The notes beneath the pieces are model-generated. The model was given only the letters and a program-made list of their open reading frames with translations. It searched no databases and was not told the DNA's origin. Shown here piece by piece: positions 52,021 to 60,624 of a stretch of 64,000 nt of DNA. The position numbers and the translations under genes are program-made. Positions within the stretch are counted from its first letter, which is position 1. Each line of letters begins with the position of its first letter. Origin of the DNA: Pseudomonas cuatrocienegasensis (GTDB lineage: Bacteria; Pseudomonadota; Gammaproteobacteria; Pseudomonadales; Pseudomonadaceae); NCBI RefSeq assembly GCF_900110925.1, contig NZ_FOFP01000004.1:107250-171249 (forward strand), written 5' to 3'.

Positions 52021-53691
52021 TCAGGCAGCCTGTGCGTCACTCTGCTTGAGGGCGCGGTTCAGGGCGCTGAACAGCGCACGGAAGCTCGCGGTGGTGATGT
52101 TCTCGTCGATACCCACGCCGTGCAGGGCGCGTCCGCCGTCGACACGCAGCTCGATATAGGCCGCTGCCTTGGCATTGGTGCCCGCGCCGATGGCGTGCTC
52201 GGAGTAGTCCATGATCTCTACCGCGACCGGCAGGCCGGCCACCAGGGCTTCCAGCGGGCCTTTGCCGATGCCGCGCCAGTGGTGGCTTTCACCGGCTTCG
52301 CTGACTTGCACATCGACCGCCGTAGTGCCGTTCTCTTCCTGCAGGCGGTGGCCTTTCAGGGCGTAGGGCGCGGTGGCTTGCAGGTACTCGCTCTCGAGCA
52401 GCTTGTAGATCTGTGCGGCAGTCATTTCCAGACCAAGGCGGTCGGTTTCCTTCTGCACCACCTGGCTGAACTCGATCTGCATGCGGCGCGGCAGGTTGAT
52501 GCCATATTCCTGCTCCAGCAGGAAGGTAATGCCACCTTTGCCCGACTGGCTGTTGACGCGGATCACCGCCTCGTAATCGCGGCCAATGTCGGCCGGGTCG
52601 ATTGGCAGGTAGGGCACTTCCCAGAGGGTACCGTCCTGACGCTGGGCGAAGCCCTTGCGGATGGCGTCCTGGTGCGAGCCGGAGAACGCGGTGTGGACCA
52701 AATCGCCGACATAAGGGTGACGTGGGTGCACCGGGATCTGGTTGCAGTCTTCGACCACCTTGCGCACGGCGTCGATGTCGGAGAAGTCCAGTTCCGGATT
52801 GACGCCCTGGGTGTAGAGGTTCAGTGCCAGGGTTACCAGGCAGACGTTGCCGGTGCGCTCGCCGTTGCCGAACAGGCAACCTTCGACGCGATCGGCGCCG
52901 GCCATCACGGCCAGCTCGGAGGCGGCCACGCCAGTGCCACGGTCGTTATGGGTGTGCACGCTGATCAGCACGCTGTCGCGCTTGTCGACATGGCGGCCGA
53001 ACCACTCGATCTGGTCGGCGTAGTTGTTCGGCGTGGCGCATTCGATGGTCGCCGGCAGGTTGAGAATCAACTTGTTCGCCGGGGTCGGCTGGAACACGCC
53101 GATCACCGCGTTGCACACCTCGACGGCGAAATCGATCTCGGTGCTGCTGAATACTTCCGGCGAATACTCGAAGCCCCATTGGGTTTCCGGCGCAGCATCG
53201 GCCAGGCGTTTGATGGTGGTGCCGGCCGCCACGGCAATGGCTTTGACGCCGGCTTTGTCCTGATTGAAGACGATCTTGCGAAAGCTCGGCGCGCAGGCGT
53301 TGTAGTAGTGAACGATGGCCTTCTTCGCGCCTTTCAGCGACTCGAAGGTGCGTTCGATAAGGTCGTCACGGGCCTGGGTCAGCACCTGGATGGTCACGTC
53401 GTCAGGGATATGGCCGCCTTCGATCAGTTCGCGGACGAAGTCGAAGTCGGTCTGCGAGGCGGACGGGAAGCCCACTTCGATTTCCTTCAAACCCACGGCC
53501 AGCAGGCACTTGAAGAAGCGCATCTTCTTCTCGGCATCCATCGGCTCGATCAGCGACTGGTTACCGTCGCGCAGGTCGGTGGACAGCCAGATCGGCGCCT
53601 TGTCGATGATCTTGTCCGGCCAGGTGCGGTCTGGAATCTGAATCTGGGTAAACGGGCGGTACTTCTGCGAAGGGTCTTTGAGCATGCTCAT
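52021..53691 (-). CDS. leuA: 2-isopropylmalate synthase
   Basis: A 556-residue enzyme for the first committed step of leucine synthesis, joining acetyl-CoA and 2-oxoisovalerate. The metal and substrate sites are in [15 protein letters not shown] and [17 protein letters not shown], and NGERTGN follows. The C-terminal regulatory domain, where leucine inhibits, covers about residues 430-556. The length and [12 protein letters not shown] start are those of the actinobacterial/Pseudomonas LeuA2 type. A leucine-rich short ORF lies 66 bp upstream. Confidence 0.97.
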   Translation of the reverse strand: MSMLKDPSQKYRPFTQIQIPDRTWPDKIIDKAPIWLSTDLRDGNQSLIEPMDAEKKMRFFKCLLAVGLKEIEVGFPSASQTDFDFVRELIEGGHIPDDVTIQVLTQARDDLIERTFESLKGAKKAIVHYYNACAPSFRKIVFNQDKAGVKAIAVAAGTTIKRLADAAPETQWGFEYSPEVFSSTEIDFAVEVCNAVIGVFQPTPANKLILNLPATIECATPNNYADQIEWFGRHVDKRDSVLISVHTHNDRGTGVAASELAVMAGADRVEGCLFGNGERTGNVCLVTLALNLYTQGVNPELDFSDIDAVRKVVEDCNQIPVHPRHPYVGDLVHTAFSGSHQDAIRKGFAQRQDGTLWEVPYLPIDPADIGRDYEAVIRVNSQSGKGGITFLLEQEYGINLPRRMQIEFSQVVQKETDRLGLEMTAAQIYKLLESEYLQATAPYALKGHRLQEENGTTAVDVQVSEAGESHHWRGIGKGPLEALVAGLPVAVEIMDYSEHAIGAGTNAKAAAYIELRVDGGRALHGVGIDENITTASFRALFSALNRALKQSDAQAA

Positions 53692-53757
53692 GGGAAAATC
53701 CTTGGGGCGGCGGGGCCGAACGAAAACGGAGAAGAAAACGGTGGCGAGGACGTGCGT

Positions 53758-53835
53758 TCAGCCACGCAGTCGCTGGGCAACCAGGCACAGGTTGGCGTGT
53801 TGCCGTAGCAGGATGAGGGTTTGCGAAGTCGTCAT
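53758..53835 (-). CDS. Putative leuA leader peptide (25 codons)
   Basis: A short ORF upstream of leuA begins MTTSQTLILLRQ and ends CLVAQRLRG. Six of its 25 residues are leucine (positions 7, 9, 10, 16, 18, 23), with a Leu-Ile-Leu-Leu cluster. It lies in the leuA leader, as would a leucine-responsive attenuator peptide. TAGGG is 9 nt before the ATG. A hairpin (TGCGT/ACGCA) spans its stop codon. No classic T-rich terminator follows before leuA, so if it works by attenuation the mechanism may be Rho-dependent or act on leuA translation. Confidence 0.7.
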   Translation of the reverse strand: MTTSQTLILLRQHANLCLVAQRLRG

Positions 53836-53981
53836 GGCGTCAACCCTACTCAGGCGGGGTAAAGCTGGCAAGCATTCGTAAAAAAATGGTGATTACCGCC
53901 AATTTATGCGATTCAGTGAATTTTTATTGCTGTTTTGGTGCGTTTTTGAGGGGCGTCTTGCGGCGCCCCTTACCGTGTCGC

Positions 53982-55226
53982 TCAACGTGCTGGAGTCGGG
54001 CGCAGCTCTCGCATATCAGCGCCGCTGGGGTGTTGGAACACCCGCAGGCCAAACTCCGGCAGGATCGCCAGCAGGTGGTCGAAAATGTCCGACTGGTAGC
54101 TCTCGTAAGGCACCCAGGCCACCGTATTGGTAAAGCAATACAGCTCCAGCGGCAGGCCATCCGCCGTGGGCTGCAGCTGGCGCACCAGTTGCGTCATGCT
54201 CTGGTTGATCCCGGGATGCTGGCGCAGGTAGTGCTCGACATAGGCGCGGAAGGTGCCGAGGTTGGTCACCCGGCGCGTGTTGGCCGGCTCCTGGGCAGCA
54301 TCGGCCAGCTCGGCGTTCCAGCTCAGCAGCTCGCTCTGCTTGCTGCTCAGGTACTGACCGAGCAACAGGAAGCGCTGCAGGCGGGCGATTTCGTCCGGGC
54401 TGAGGAAACGCACGCTGGTTTGATCCAGGTACAGGCTGCGTTTAATGCGCCGCCCGCCAGATTCCTGCATGCCGCGCCAGTTCTTGAATGGGTCGCTGAT
54501 CAGGCGCTTGGTCGGGATGGTGGTGATGGTCTTGTCGAAGTTTTGCACCTTGACTGTGTGCAGGGCGATGTCGATCACATCGCCGTCGGCATTAAGCTGC
54601 GGCATCTCGATCCAGTCGCCGACGCGCACCATGTCGCTGGAGGAAATCTGCACACTGGCCACCAGCGACAGCAGGGTGTCCTGGAAGATCAGCATCAGTA
54701 CCGCGGCCATGGCGCCGAGGCCGGACAGCAGGATCAGCGGCGAGCGATCGATCAGCGTGGCGATCATCAGGATGGTGGCAATGGCGAAGACCAGGATCTT
54801 CACCACCTGCACGTAGCCCTTGATCGGTTTGAGGTGCGCGTCGGGGCGACGCTGGTAAAGCGCGCTGATCAAACTCAGCACGCCGCTGATGGCCAGTGCC
54901 AGGGTCAGCACGATAAAGGCGCTGCAGACGTTCTGGGTGACGGTGACCAGGGCCGCAGGTAACTCTGGGACCAGAGCGATGCCGCTCGACAGCACGATGG
55001 CCGGCACCACGTTGGCCAGGCGCGCGATGATATTGGAGTCGGCCAGCGATTGGTCCTGGCCGATGGCTGTGGCGGCTAAAGCACGGTACAGGCCGCGAAT
55101 CAGGATGCGTTTGACCACCCAGTTGGCCATCCAGGCTGCCAGCAGCAACAGGCACAGGCTGATCAGGCTGTGCAGCTCGGGGTAGCGTTCGACCCATGCC
55201 AGGGCCGCGGCGTAATGCTCTTTCAT
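53982..55226 (-). CDS. MscS-superfamily mechanosensitive channel, YbdG/MscM-like
   Basis: A 414-residue inner-membrane channel that opens under membrane tension and protects against osmotic shock. About five hydrophobic helices occupy residues 15-185. The pore-lining and beta region includes GLGAMAAVLMLIFQDTLLSL and VRVGDWIEMPQLNADGDVID, the MscS signature, and the YbdG-type VQNFDKTITTIPTKRLISDP follows. The large C-terminal domain of about 150 residues is that of YbdG, the minor-conductance channel. It appears monocistronic. Confidence 0.93.
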   Translation of the reverse strand: MKEHYAAALAWVERYPELHSLISLCLLLLAAWMANWVVKRILIRGLYRALAATAIGQDQSLADSNIIARLANVVPAIVLSSGIALVPELPAALVTVTQNVCSAFIVLTLALAISGVLSLISALYQRRPDAHLKPIKGYVQVVKILVFAIATILMIATLIDRSPLILLSGLGAMAAVLMLIFQDTLLSLVASVQISSSDMVRVGDWIEMPQLNADGDVIDIALHTVKVQNFDKTITTIPTKRLISDPFKNWRGMQESGGRRIKRSLYLDQTSVRFLSPDEIARLQRFLLLGQYLSSKQSELLSWNAELADAAQEPANTRRVTNLGTFRAYVEHYLRQHPGINQSMTQLVRQLQPTADGLPLELYCFTNTVAWVPYESYQSDIFDHLLAILPEFGLRVFQHPSGADMRELRPTPAR

Positions 55227-55428
55227 AAACTCCTCGGGTGTTCTTTACCGATGCCGCCCATCCGGGTTGGCGGCGCGTACCTTAGCAAAGGTTATGTTCC
55301 AGTCGTGCGTTGCGATCAGATGTCGAGGGATCTGACTTCGTAGGGTGCGCCGTGCGCACCTGCGGCCCCGCCAGATATCTGCCAGGCACGTATAGCCTTA
55401 GCAGAACACTGTGAACGGCAGAGGATGC

Positions 55429-55971
55429 TCAGCGCAGAAAGCCCTGGCTGATCTCGCGAAAGCGCTCATCACCGGCCTTGTCCAGCCACTCGAAGGCGAC
55501 CATCTCGCGCGATACCAGCACCGCGCCGGCTTGCTGCATGCGCGTCAGGGCCAAGGCCTTGTCGCTGGCCTGGCGTGAGGCGACGGCCTCGACCACGACG
55601 AATACCCTACGGCCCAGAGCCAGCAGGTCGAGTACCGTTTGCAACACGCAGACATGGGCCTCGGCACCGCACACCACGAACTGCTCGCGCTCGCCACCGC
55701 TGCGCTGTAGCAGCTCGCCTTCGGTTACCGCCGAGAAATGCAGCTTCTCGACGATGCGCTCTGCGGCGTGTGCCTCGCGCAGGATGGGCAGGGTCGGCCC
55801 CAGGCCTTTGCTGTACTGCTCGGTCAGCAGGCTCGGCACCTGCAGGCGCTGGGCGATCTGCAGCAGCCAGTGGCTGTGGACCAATAGTGCGTCGCCGTCC
55901 TCCAGGGCGGGGAACAGGCGGGTCTGGATATCGATCAGCAGCAGGGTGCTGGTTGCCGCGCGGATACGCAT
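55429..55971 (-). CDS. Isochorismatase-family cysteine hydrolase
   Basis: A 180-residue hydrolase with the family triad Asp14 (LLLIDIQTRL), Lys76 (VEKLHFSA) and Cys108 (AEAHVCVLQTV). It resembles YcaC-type hydrolases, whose substrates are mostly unknown. The start at 55971 has GAGGTGAG directly upstream. It begins 7 bp after the M23 peptidase gene, so xseA, the peptidase and this gene form one cluster. Confidence 0.9.
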   Translation of the reverse strand: MRIRAATSTLLLIDIQTRLFPALEDGDALLVHSHWLLQIAQRLQVPSLLTEQYSKGLGPTLPILREAHAAERIVEKLHFSAVTEGELLQRSGGEREQFVVCGAEAHVCVLQTVLDLLALGRRVFVVVEAVASRQASDKALALTRMQQAGAVLVSREMVAFEWLDKAGDERFREISQGFLR

Positions 55972-55978
55972 GCTCACC

Positions 55979-56803
55979 TCAGGGTTTGAAGGCGCCGATA
56001 AAGATCGCCGGGTCGACGCGGGCGTCGTTGAGGCTGACGTTCCAGTGCAGGTGCGGGCCGGTCGCCCGGCCGGTGGCGCCGACCTTGCCGAGTACGCCGC
56101 CACGGGGCAACTCGTCGCCGACCTTTACGCCGATCTCCGAGAGATGGCAGAACATGCTGATCAGGCCCTGGCCGTGGTCGACAAACACCGTCTTGCCGTT
56201 GAAGAAGTAATCGCCCACCAGGATCACCTTGCCAGCCGCTGGCGCCTTGATCGGCGTGCCGCGGTTGGCGGCGAAGTCCAGCCCGGAGTGCGGGTTACGC
56301 TCTTCACCATTGAAGAAGCGACGCAGGCCGAACGGGCTGGACAGCGGGCCGTTGACCGGTTTGTCGAACAGCAGGTTGCTCGGCTGGCGCGGGCTGAACT
56401 GCTGGTAGGCGCGGGTTTGTTCAGCCAGCTCGCGCTTGATGCGTTTGAGGTTGGCGGCGTTCGGGTTGACCTGCTGCTGGTTCTTGATGGTGATGCGTTG
56501 CTCGACGTAGGTCTTGCTGCCGACCTCGAAGCTGAGCTGGCGGCCATCATCGAGGCTGATCTGCTGACGGCCGGGTTTGACGCTCAGGGGGATGCCGACG
56601 ATGGCGATCCAGCGTTGGCCGTCCTCGTGAATGGTCAGCACCGGTTTACCCTGGTAACGCACAGCCGGTGCGGCAGGCCCTGGGCCTAAGTCGACCACGG
56701 CCACGCCACCTGGTACGGGTTTGTTGAGCAGGCGGCTGATAAAGCCCTCGGCATGGGCGGGCAGGGTGAGCAACAGCATCAGCAGAATCGAGAAACAGCG
56801 CAT
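55979..56803 (-). CDS. M23-family metallopeptidase (secreted)
   Basis: A 274-residue periplasmic peptidase of the LytM/lysostaphin type. The signal peptide MRCFSILLMLLLTLPAHA ends at Ala18. The metal-binding motif HxxxD is NPHSGLDFAAN, and the second motif is GPHLHWNVS. The intact motifs suggest an active endopeptidase acting on peptidoglycan cross-links rather than a degenerate activator. The N-terminal half (residues 20-150) is a beta domain common in Pseudomonas M23 proteins. The start at 56803 removes 34 residues that do not look like a signal peptide. Confidence 0.93.
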   Translation of the reverse strand: MRCFSILLMLLLTLPAHAEGFISRLLNKPVPGGVAVVDLGPGPAAPAVRYQGKPVLTIHEDGQRWIAIVGIPLSVKPGRQQISLDDGRQLSFEVGSKTYVEQRITIKNQQQVNPNAANLKRIKRELAEQTRAYQQFSPRQPSNLLFDKPVNGPLSSPFGLRRFFNGEERNPHSGLDFAANRGTPIKAPAAGKVILVGDYFFNGKTVFVDHGQGLISMFCHLSEIGVKVGDELPRGGVLGKVGATGRATGPHLHWNVSLNDARVDPAIFIGAFKP

Positions 56804-56870
56804 GGGTAGCCTTGTGTCGGGTGGATCGGGGCGCGTAGCTGAGGCGTCGTTCATCCACCGTGGATGTTGA

Positions 56871-58250
56871 TCAATCGAGCAGCGACAAGGTGGCCGGCTG
56901 CACATGGTTGTCTTCGACCCGCACGTCCAGTTCGCCTGTGCCCAGGCGGGCTTTCAGGCGCTGGCCGGGGCGGGTATCGGCGGCCTGGCGAATGGCTCGG
57001 CCACGCTCGTCGAGCAGGATGCTGTAACCGCGCCCCAGGGTGGCCAGCGGGCTGACCACGTTGAGGGTTTGCGCCAGGCTCTGTAAGCGTTGGTGGCGGT
57101 CTTTCATCCCTTCGCCCAGGGCGCGGGGCAGGCGCGCGGCCAGGCTGTCGAGGCGCTGGCGCAGTAGCGCCAACTGGCGACCGGGATGCTGGCCGGCAAG
57201 GCGGGTGGACAAGTGCGCGAGGCGCTCACGGCGCTGGTTAAGCCTGCGCTCCAGGGCGCGTTGCAGGCGCATGTCCAGGTCATCGAGGCGCTGGGCTTGC
57301 TGGCGCAGGCGCTCGCTGGGGTGGCGGATGCGCCGGCGTAAACCGTCCAGGCGCATCTGCTCGCGCGCCAGGCGACTCTGCAGGGTCAGCAGCAGGCGGC
57401 GTTTAAGGCTGTGCAGGCGCTGCACCAGCTCGCTGCTGTCCGGGGCCAGCAGTTCGGCAGCAGCCGACGGCGTGGGTGCACGCACGTCGGCGACGAAGTC
57501 GGCGATGGAGACATCGGTCTCGTGGCCCACGGCGCTGACGACGGGCGTGGCGCAGGCGGCGATGGCGCGGGCCACCGGCTCCTCGTTGAAGCACCAGAGG
57601 TCTTCCAGAGAGCCGCCGCCACGGGCCAGGATCAGCGCGTCGAAGCCTTGAGCATCTGCCCGTTGCAGGGCACGGACGATCTGCGCGGTGGCCTCGCGGC
57701 CCTGCACGGCGGTGGGGATCAGGGTCAGCTTGACCTGCGGCGCGCGGCGGCGGAATACGCTGATGATGTCGCGGATCACCGCGCCGGTGGGCGAGCTGAT
57801 GATGCCGATGCGTGTGGGGTGGCGGGGCAGGGCTATTTTGCTCTCGGCGGCAAACAGTCCTTCGGCGCCGAGCTTGTCCTTCAGCGCCTCGAAGGCCAGG
57901 CGCAGGGCGCCATCGCCAGCCGGCTCGACGGTGTCGAGAATCAGCTGGTAATCGCCACGGCCCTCGAACAGCGACACCTTGCCGCGCACCTTGACCGCCA
58001 AGCCATCGCGCAGGGCCTGGCGCACCTTGGCCGCGTTCTGGCGGAACAGCGCGCAGCGCACCTGGGCCTGGCCGTCCTTGAGGGTGAAGTAGATGTGCCC
58101 GGAGGCCGGCCGCGCCAGGTTGGAAATCTCACCCTCGACCCAGATGCCGGCAAAGACATCCTCGAGCAGCAGGCGGGCGCGGTTGTTCAGTTGGCTGACG
58201 CTGAGTACCTCGCGGTCGAGGTTCAGGCGTGCAAAGGGATCGTTGATCAT
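56871..58250 (-). CDS. xseA: Exodeoxyribonuclease VII large subunit
   Basis: A 459-residue nuclease subunit that degrades single-stranded DNA. An OB-fold (EISNLARPASGHIYFTLKDG) opens the protein. The catalytic region contains GIISSPTGAVIRDI, DALILARGGGSLEDLWCFN and SAVGHETDVSIADFVADVRA. A long arginine-rich coiled coil covers about residues 270-400. The small subunit xseB is not adjacent. Confidence 0.96.
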   Translation of the reverse strand: MINDPFARLNLDREVLSVSQLNNRARLLLEDVFAGIWVEGEISNLARPASGHIYFTLKDGQAQVRCALFRQNAAKVRQALRDGLAVKVRGKVSLFEGRGDYQLILDTVEPAGDGALRLAFEALKDKLGAEGLFAAESKIALPRHPTRIGIISSPTGAVIRDIISVFRRRAPQVKLTLIPTAVQGREATAQIVRALQRADAQGFDALILARGGGSLEDLWCFNEEPVARAIAACATPVVSAVGHETDVSIADFVADVRAPTPSAAAELLAPDSSELVQRLHSLKRRLLLTLQSRLAREQMRLDGLRRRIRHPSERLRQQAQRLDDLDMRLQRALERRLNQRRERLAHLSTRLAGQHPGRQLALLRQRLDSLAARLPRALGEGMKDRHQRLQSLAQTLNVVSPLATLGRGYSILLDERGRAIRQAADTRPGQRLKARLGTGELDVRVEDNHVQPATLSLLD

Positions 58251-58292
58251 GGGGCAGCATGATAAGCCGAGCGCGCGGGCAGCGCGACCTTC

Positions 58293-59171
58293 TCAGACGT
58301 CGGCGAGCAGGCGCTCCAGCAACCAGGCGGCGACCGGGCCGAGTGCATGCTGGCGCGACCAGACCACATCCACCGCGACCCGGCGCGGCCAGCCGTTGAT
58401 GCGCAGCTCATGCAGGGCGCCGGCGCTGTAACTGTCGACCAGTTGGCGCGGCAGCTCGGCCCAGCCAAAGCCGAGGCGGGCCATGTCCAGCAGCATCAGG
58501 TAATCCGGTGCGGCCCAGCAACGTCCGCCGCTGCTCGGCAGGTCGTCGGCCGGCGGGTCGTTGGTGGTCACGCTGCTCAAGCGCAACAGGCGCCAGCGTG
58601 CCAGGTCTTGCTCGGTGACCTCGGGCAGGGCGGCCAGCGGGTGACCGGCCGCGACGAACAGGGCGAACTCGCCGCTGGTCGCCAGGCGCGCGTGGGCAAT
58701 GTGTGGCGGATAACTGGGCTGGGCGGCGAGCAGACCGAGCTGGGCGCGGCCCTGGCAGACCAGGTCGATGACGTCGGCGTGCTCCGCAATCACGCTCTCG
58801 AACTGCAGGTCGGGGAAGCGCTGGTCCAGCTCCAGCAGCCGCGCTTCGTATTGCTTGGGTTGGTAGGCGTCGGACAGCGCCAGGGTCAGGCCGGCTTCCT
58901 GGCCGCCGGCCAGGCGTGCAGCGTGGCGCGCCAGGCGGTCGCTGGCGGCCAGCACGTCCTCGGCGTGGGCCAGCAGGCTGGCGCCGGCCTCGGTCAGCGC
59001 CAGGCGGCGTGGACCGCGCTGGAACAGCTCGACGCCCAGGTCGAGCTCCAGCCGTGCGACGGCTTCGCTAATGGTCGACTGGCTTTTGCCCAGACGCCGC
59101 GCCGCCGCGCTGAGCGAGCCGCAACTGGCAGCCTGGGCGAAGGCTTGTAGGGCTTCAGGGGACAGGTTCAT
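58293..59171 (-). CDS. LysR-family transcriptional regulator
   Basis: A 292-residue regulator. The helix-turn-helix is in AASCGSLSAAARRLGKSQST (residues 15-34), followed by ISEAVARLELDLGVELFQR and RLALTEAG. The effector domain starts near residue 90. It is divergent from a PACE efflux gene with 88 bp between starts, so it probably controls that gene. The start at 59171 (MNLSPEALQAF) is favoured over 59225. Confidence 0.92.
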   Translation of the reverse strand: MNLSPEALQAFAQAASCGSLSAAARRLGKSQSTISEAVARLELDLGVELFQRGPRRLALTEAGASLLAHAEDVLAASDRLARHAARLAGGQEAGLTLALSDAYQPKQYEARLLELDQRFPDLQFESVIAEHADVIDLVCQGRAQLGLLAAQPSYPPHIAHARLATSGEFALFVAAGHPLAALPEVTEQDLARWRLLRLSSVTTNDPPADDLPSSGGRCWAAPDYLMLLDMARLGFGWAELPRQLVDSYSAGALHELRINGWPRRVAVDVVWSRQHALGPVAAWLLERLLADV

Positions 59172-59259
59172 ATCGGTTTCGCCGATGGCAGTTGGTTTGT
59201 TCGTGGCAATAATACCGATGATCATAGCCGCCGTTATCGTTATTCATGAGGTGCACGCT

Positions 59260-59718
59260 ATGCAAAAATCGAACAGCCCGACATCGCGCTCCCTGCGCGA
59301 GCGCATTGCCCATGCGCTGGCCTTCGAGTTTATTGCGGTGGTGTTGTGTGCGCCGACCTTGGCCTGGCTGATGGGCAAGTCGCTGGCACACCTGGGGATC
59401 CTGACGCTGATGTTTTCCAGCATCGCCATGCTCTGGAATATGTTGTTCAACGCCCTGTTCGACCGCGCCCAGGCCCGCCTCGGCTTTCAGCGCGGGCTGT
59501 GGGCGCGCTTGGTTCATGCGTCGTTGTTCGAGGTGGGGCTGATCGTGGTGCTGGTACCGGTGGCCGCCTGGTGGTTGTCGATCAGCCTGTTTCAAGCGCT
59601 GATGCTGGATCTGGCGCTGATCCTGTTCTTTCTGCCCTACACCATGGGCTTTAACTGGGCTTACGACAGCCTGCGCGCACGTTACTGGGGGCGGCCGCAG
59701 CCGTGCTCGGTTGTGTAG
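59260..59718 (+). CDS. PACE-family multidrug/biocide efflux transporter
   Basis: A 152-residue membrane protein with four helices in two BTP repeats. Relatives such as AceI export chlorhexidine and short-chain diamines. The conserved glutamate in the first helix is Glu23 (IAHALAFEFIAVVL), with repeat signatures WNMLFNALFDRAQARLGF and GFNWAYDSLRARYWG. GAGG is 8 nt before the start. The upstream LysR gene resembles the known LysR-PACE arrangement. Confidence 0.92.
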   Translation: MQKSNSPTSRSLRERIAHALAFEFIAVVLCAPTLAWLMGKSLAHLGILTLMFSSIAMLWNMLFNALFDRAQARLGFQRGLWARLVHASLFEVGLIVVLVPVAAWWLSISLFQALMLDLALILFFLPYTMGFNWAYDSLRARYWGRPQPCSVV

Positions 59719-60068
59719 GGGTATGTAATCGATATTGGCGAATATGGACGACATCATCGCGAATAAAGGCTGGGCGCCCCCTCGCTCCTACACAGGCCAG
59801 ATCGCGTAACGCCTCACAGGCGCCGCACAATGGTGTAGGAGCGAATTTATTCGCGATAATCCTTGAGCGCGCTAAACGCCTCGCGGCTAAAACAGAGCGC
59901 CGCCTTCCCCCTCTCGCGCGATCCAGCATTGACCGACATTTGATGGGGGGCACGGCACTGGCCTTTATTCGCAATGGTTTCGCGAATAAATGCGCGCCTA
60001 CCGGGGCAATCAGCGCGTTACCCCGGGCTGTTAAACTGTCGGCTTTGTTCCTGCTGTTGCGAGCCACC
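59719..60068. repeat. Cluster of REP-like repeats
   Basis: No gene is seen here. At least three GCGAATAAA-type repeats occur: 59757-59794 (CGCGAATAAAGGCTGGGCGC), 59831-59862 (GTAGGAGCGAATTTATTCGC, the inverted form) and 59960-60000. An in-frame upstream extension of the next gene through this region is not credible. Confidence 0.7.
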
Positions 60069-60623
60069 ATGACCACCCAATGCATCCTTGTCCCCCGCGC
60101 CTCCAGCGTGCCCGCCCATGAAGCGAAGGCACGGGCGATCCTGCGTTGGTTGGTCAAGCGGGAGATCGTCGAGGCCTTGCCCACCACCTGTGGCAGCGGT
60201 GCGAACGGCATGGCCTATGCCATCGCCGCCGGTGCGCGTCAGGTGGTTGAAAGGCCGGCACTGCTACCCTATGGCGAACGCCTGAACGGGCTGGAAATCA
60301 TCACTCAACGCAGCATCTACACGCCGACCCGTGGCTTTCTTGAAGAGGCCGGCTGCCCCGAGTGCCGGCGCGAGATAGGGGTGCCGCTGTTCGACAGCCT
60401 GGAGCAATGGTGGCCGGGGGAAACCGATCATTTCACCTGCCCCGAGTGCGGGCATGAGGATGACATCAACGGCTTTCTGTTTCTGCAGCCCTGCGGCTTT
60501 TCCAACCTGGGCTTTATCTTTAACGGCTGGGCCGAAGCCGGGCTGCGACCGGCGTTTGTTGAGGAGTTTGGCGAGCGCTTGGGCTTTGCCGTCAGCCTGG
60601 TGCTGGCTGACGGCTCTGCTTGA
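60069..60623 (+). CDS. Conserved protein with two CPEC zinc-ribbon-like motifs
   Basis: A 184-residue protein whose function I cannot assign; relatives are sometimes labelled sugar ABC transporter ATPase, but no Walker motif is present. Two CPEC knuckles (GCPECRREIG near residue 96; CPECGHEDDINGF near 127) suggest a bound zinc ion. The N-terminal half includes LRWLVKREIVEALPTTC and PYGERLNGLEIITQR. The 3' end is one base from the convergent TonB receptor gene. The start at 60069 gives MTTQCILVPR; the context offers no pathway. Confidence 0.78.
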   Translation: MTTQCILVPRASSVPAHEAKARAILRWLVKREIVEALPTTCGSGANGMAYAIAAGARQVVERPALLPYGERLNGLEIITQRSIYTPTRGFLEEAGCPECRREIGVPLFDSLEQWWPGETDHFTCPECGHEDDINGFLFLQPCGFSNLGFIFNGWAEAGLRPAFVEEFGERLGFAVSLVLADGSA

Positions 60624-60624
60624 G

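Noticed and set aside
59703..60068. Upstream extension of the CPEC protein
   Set aside because: It runs through REP-like repeats and overlaps the PACE gene end; the ATG at 60069 gives a compact protein.
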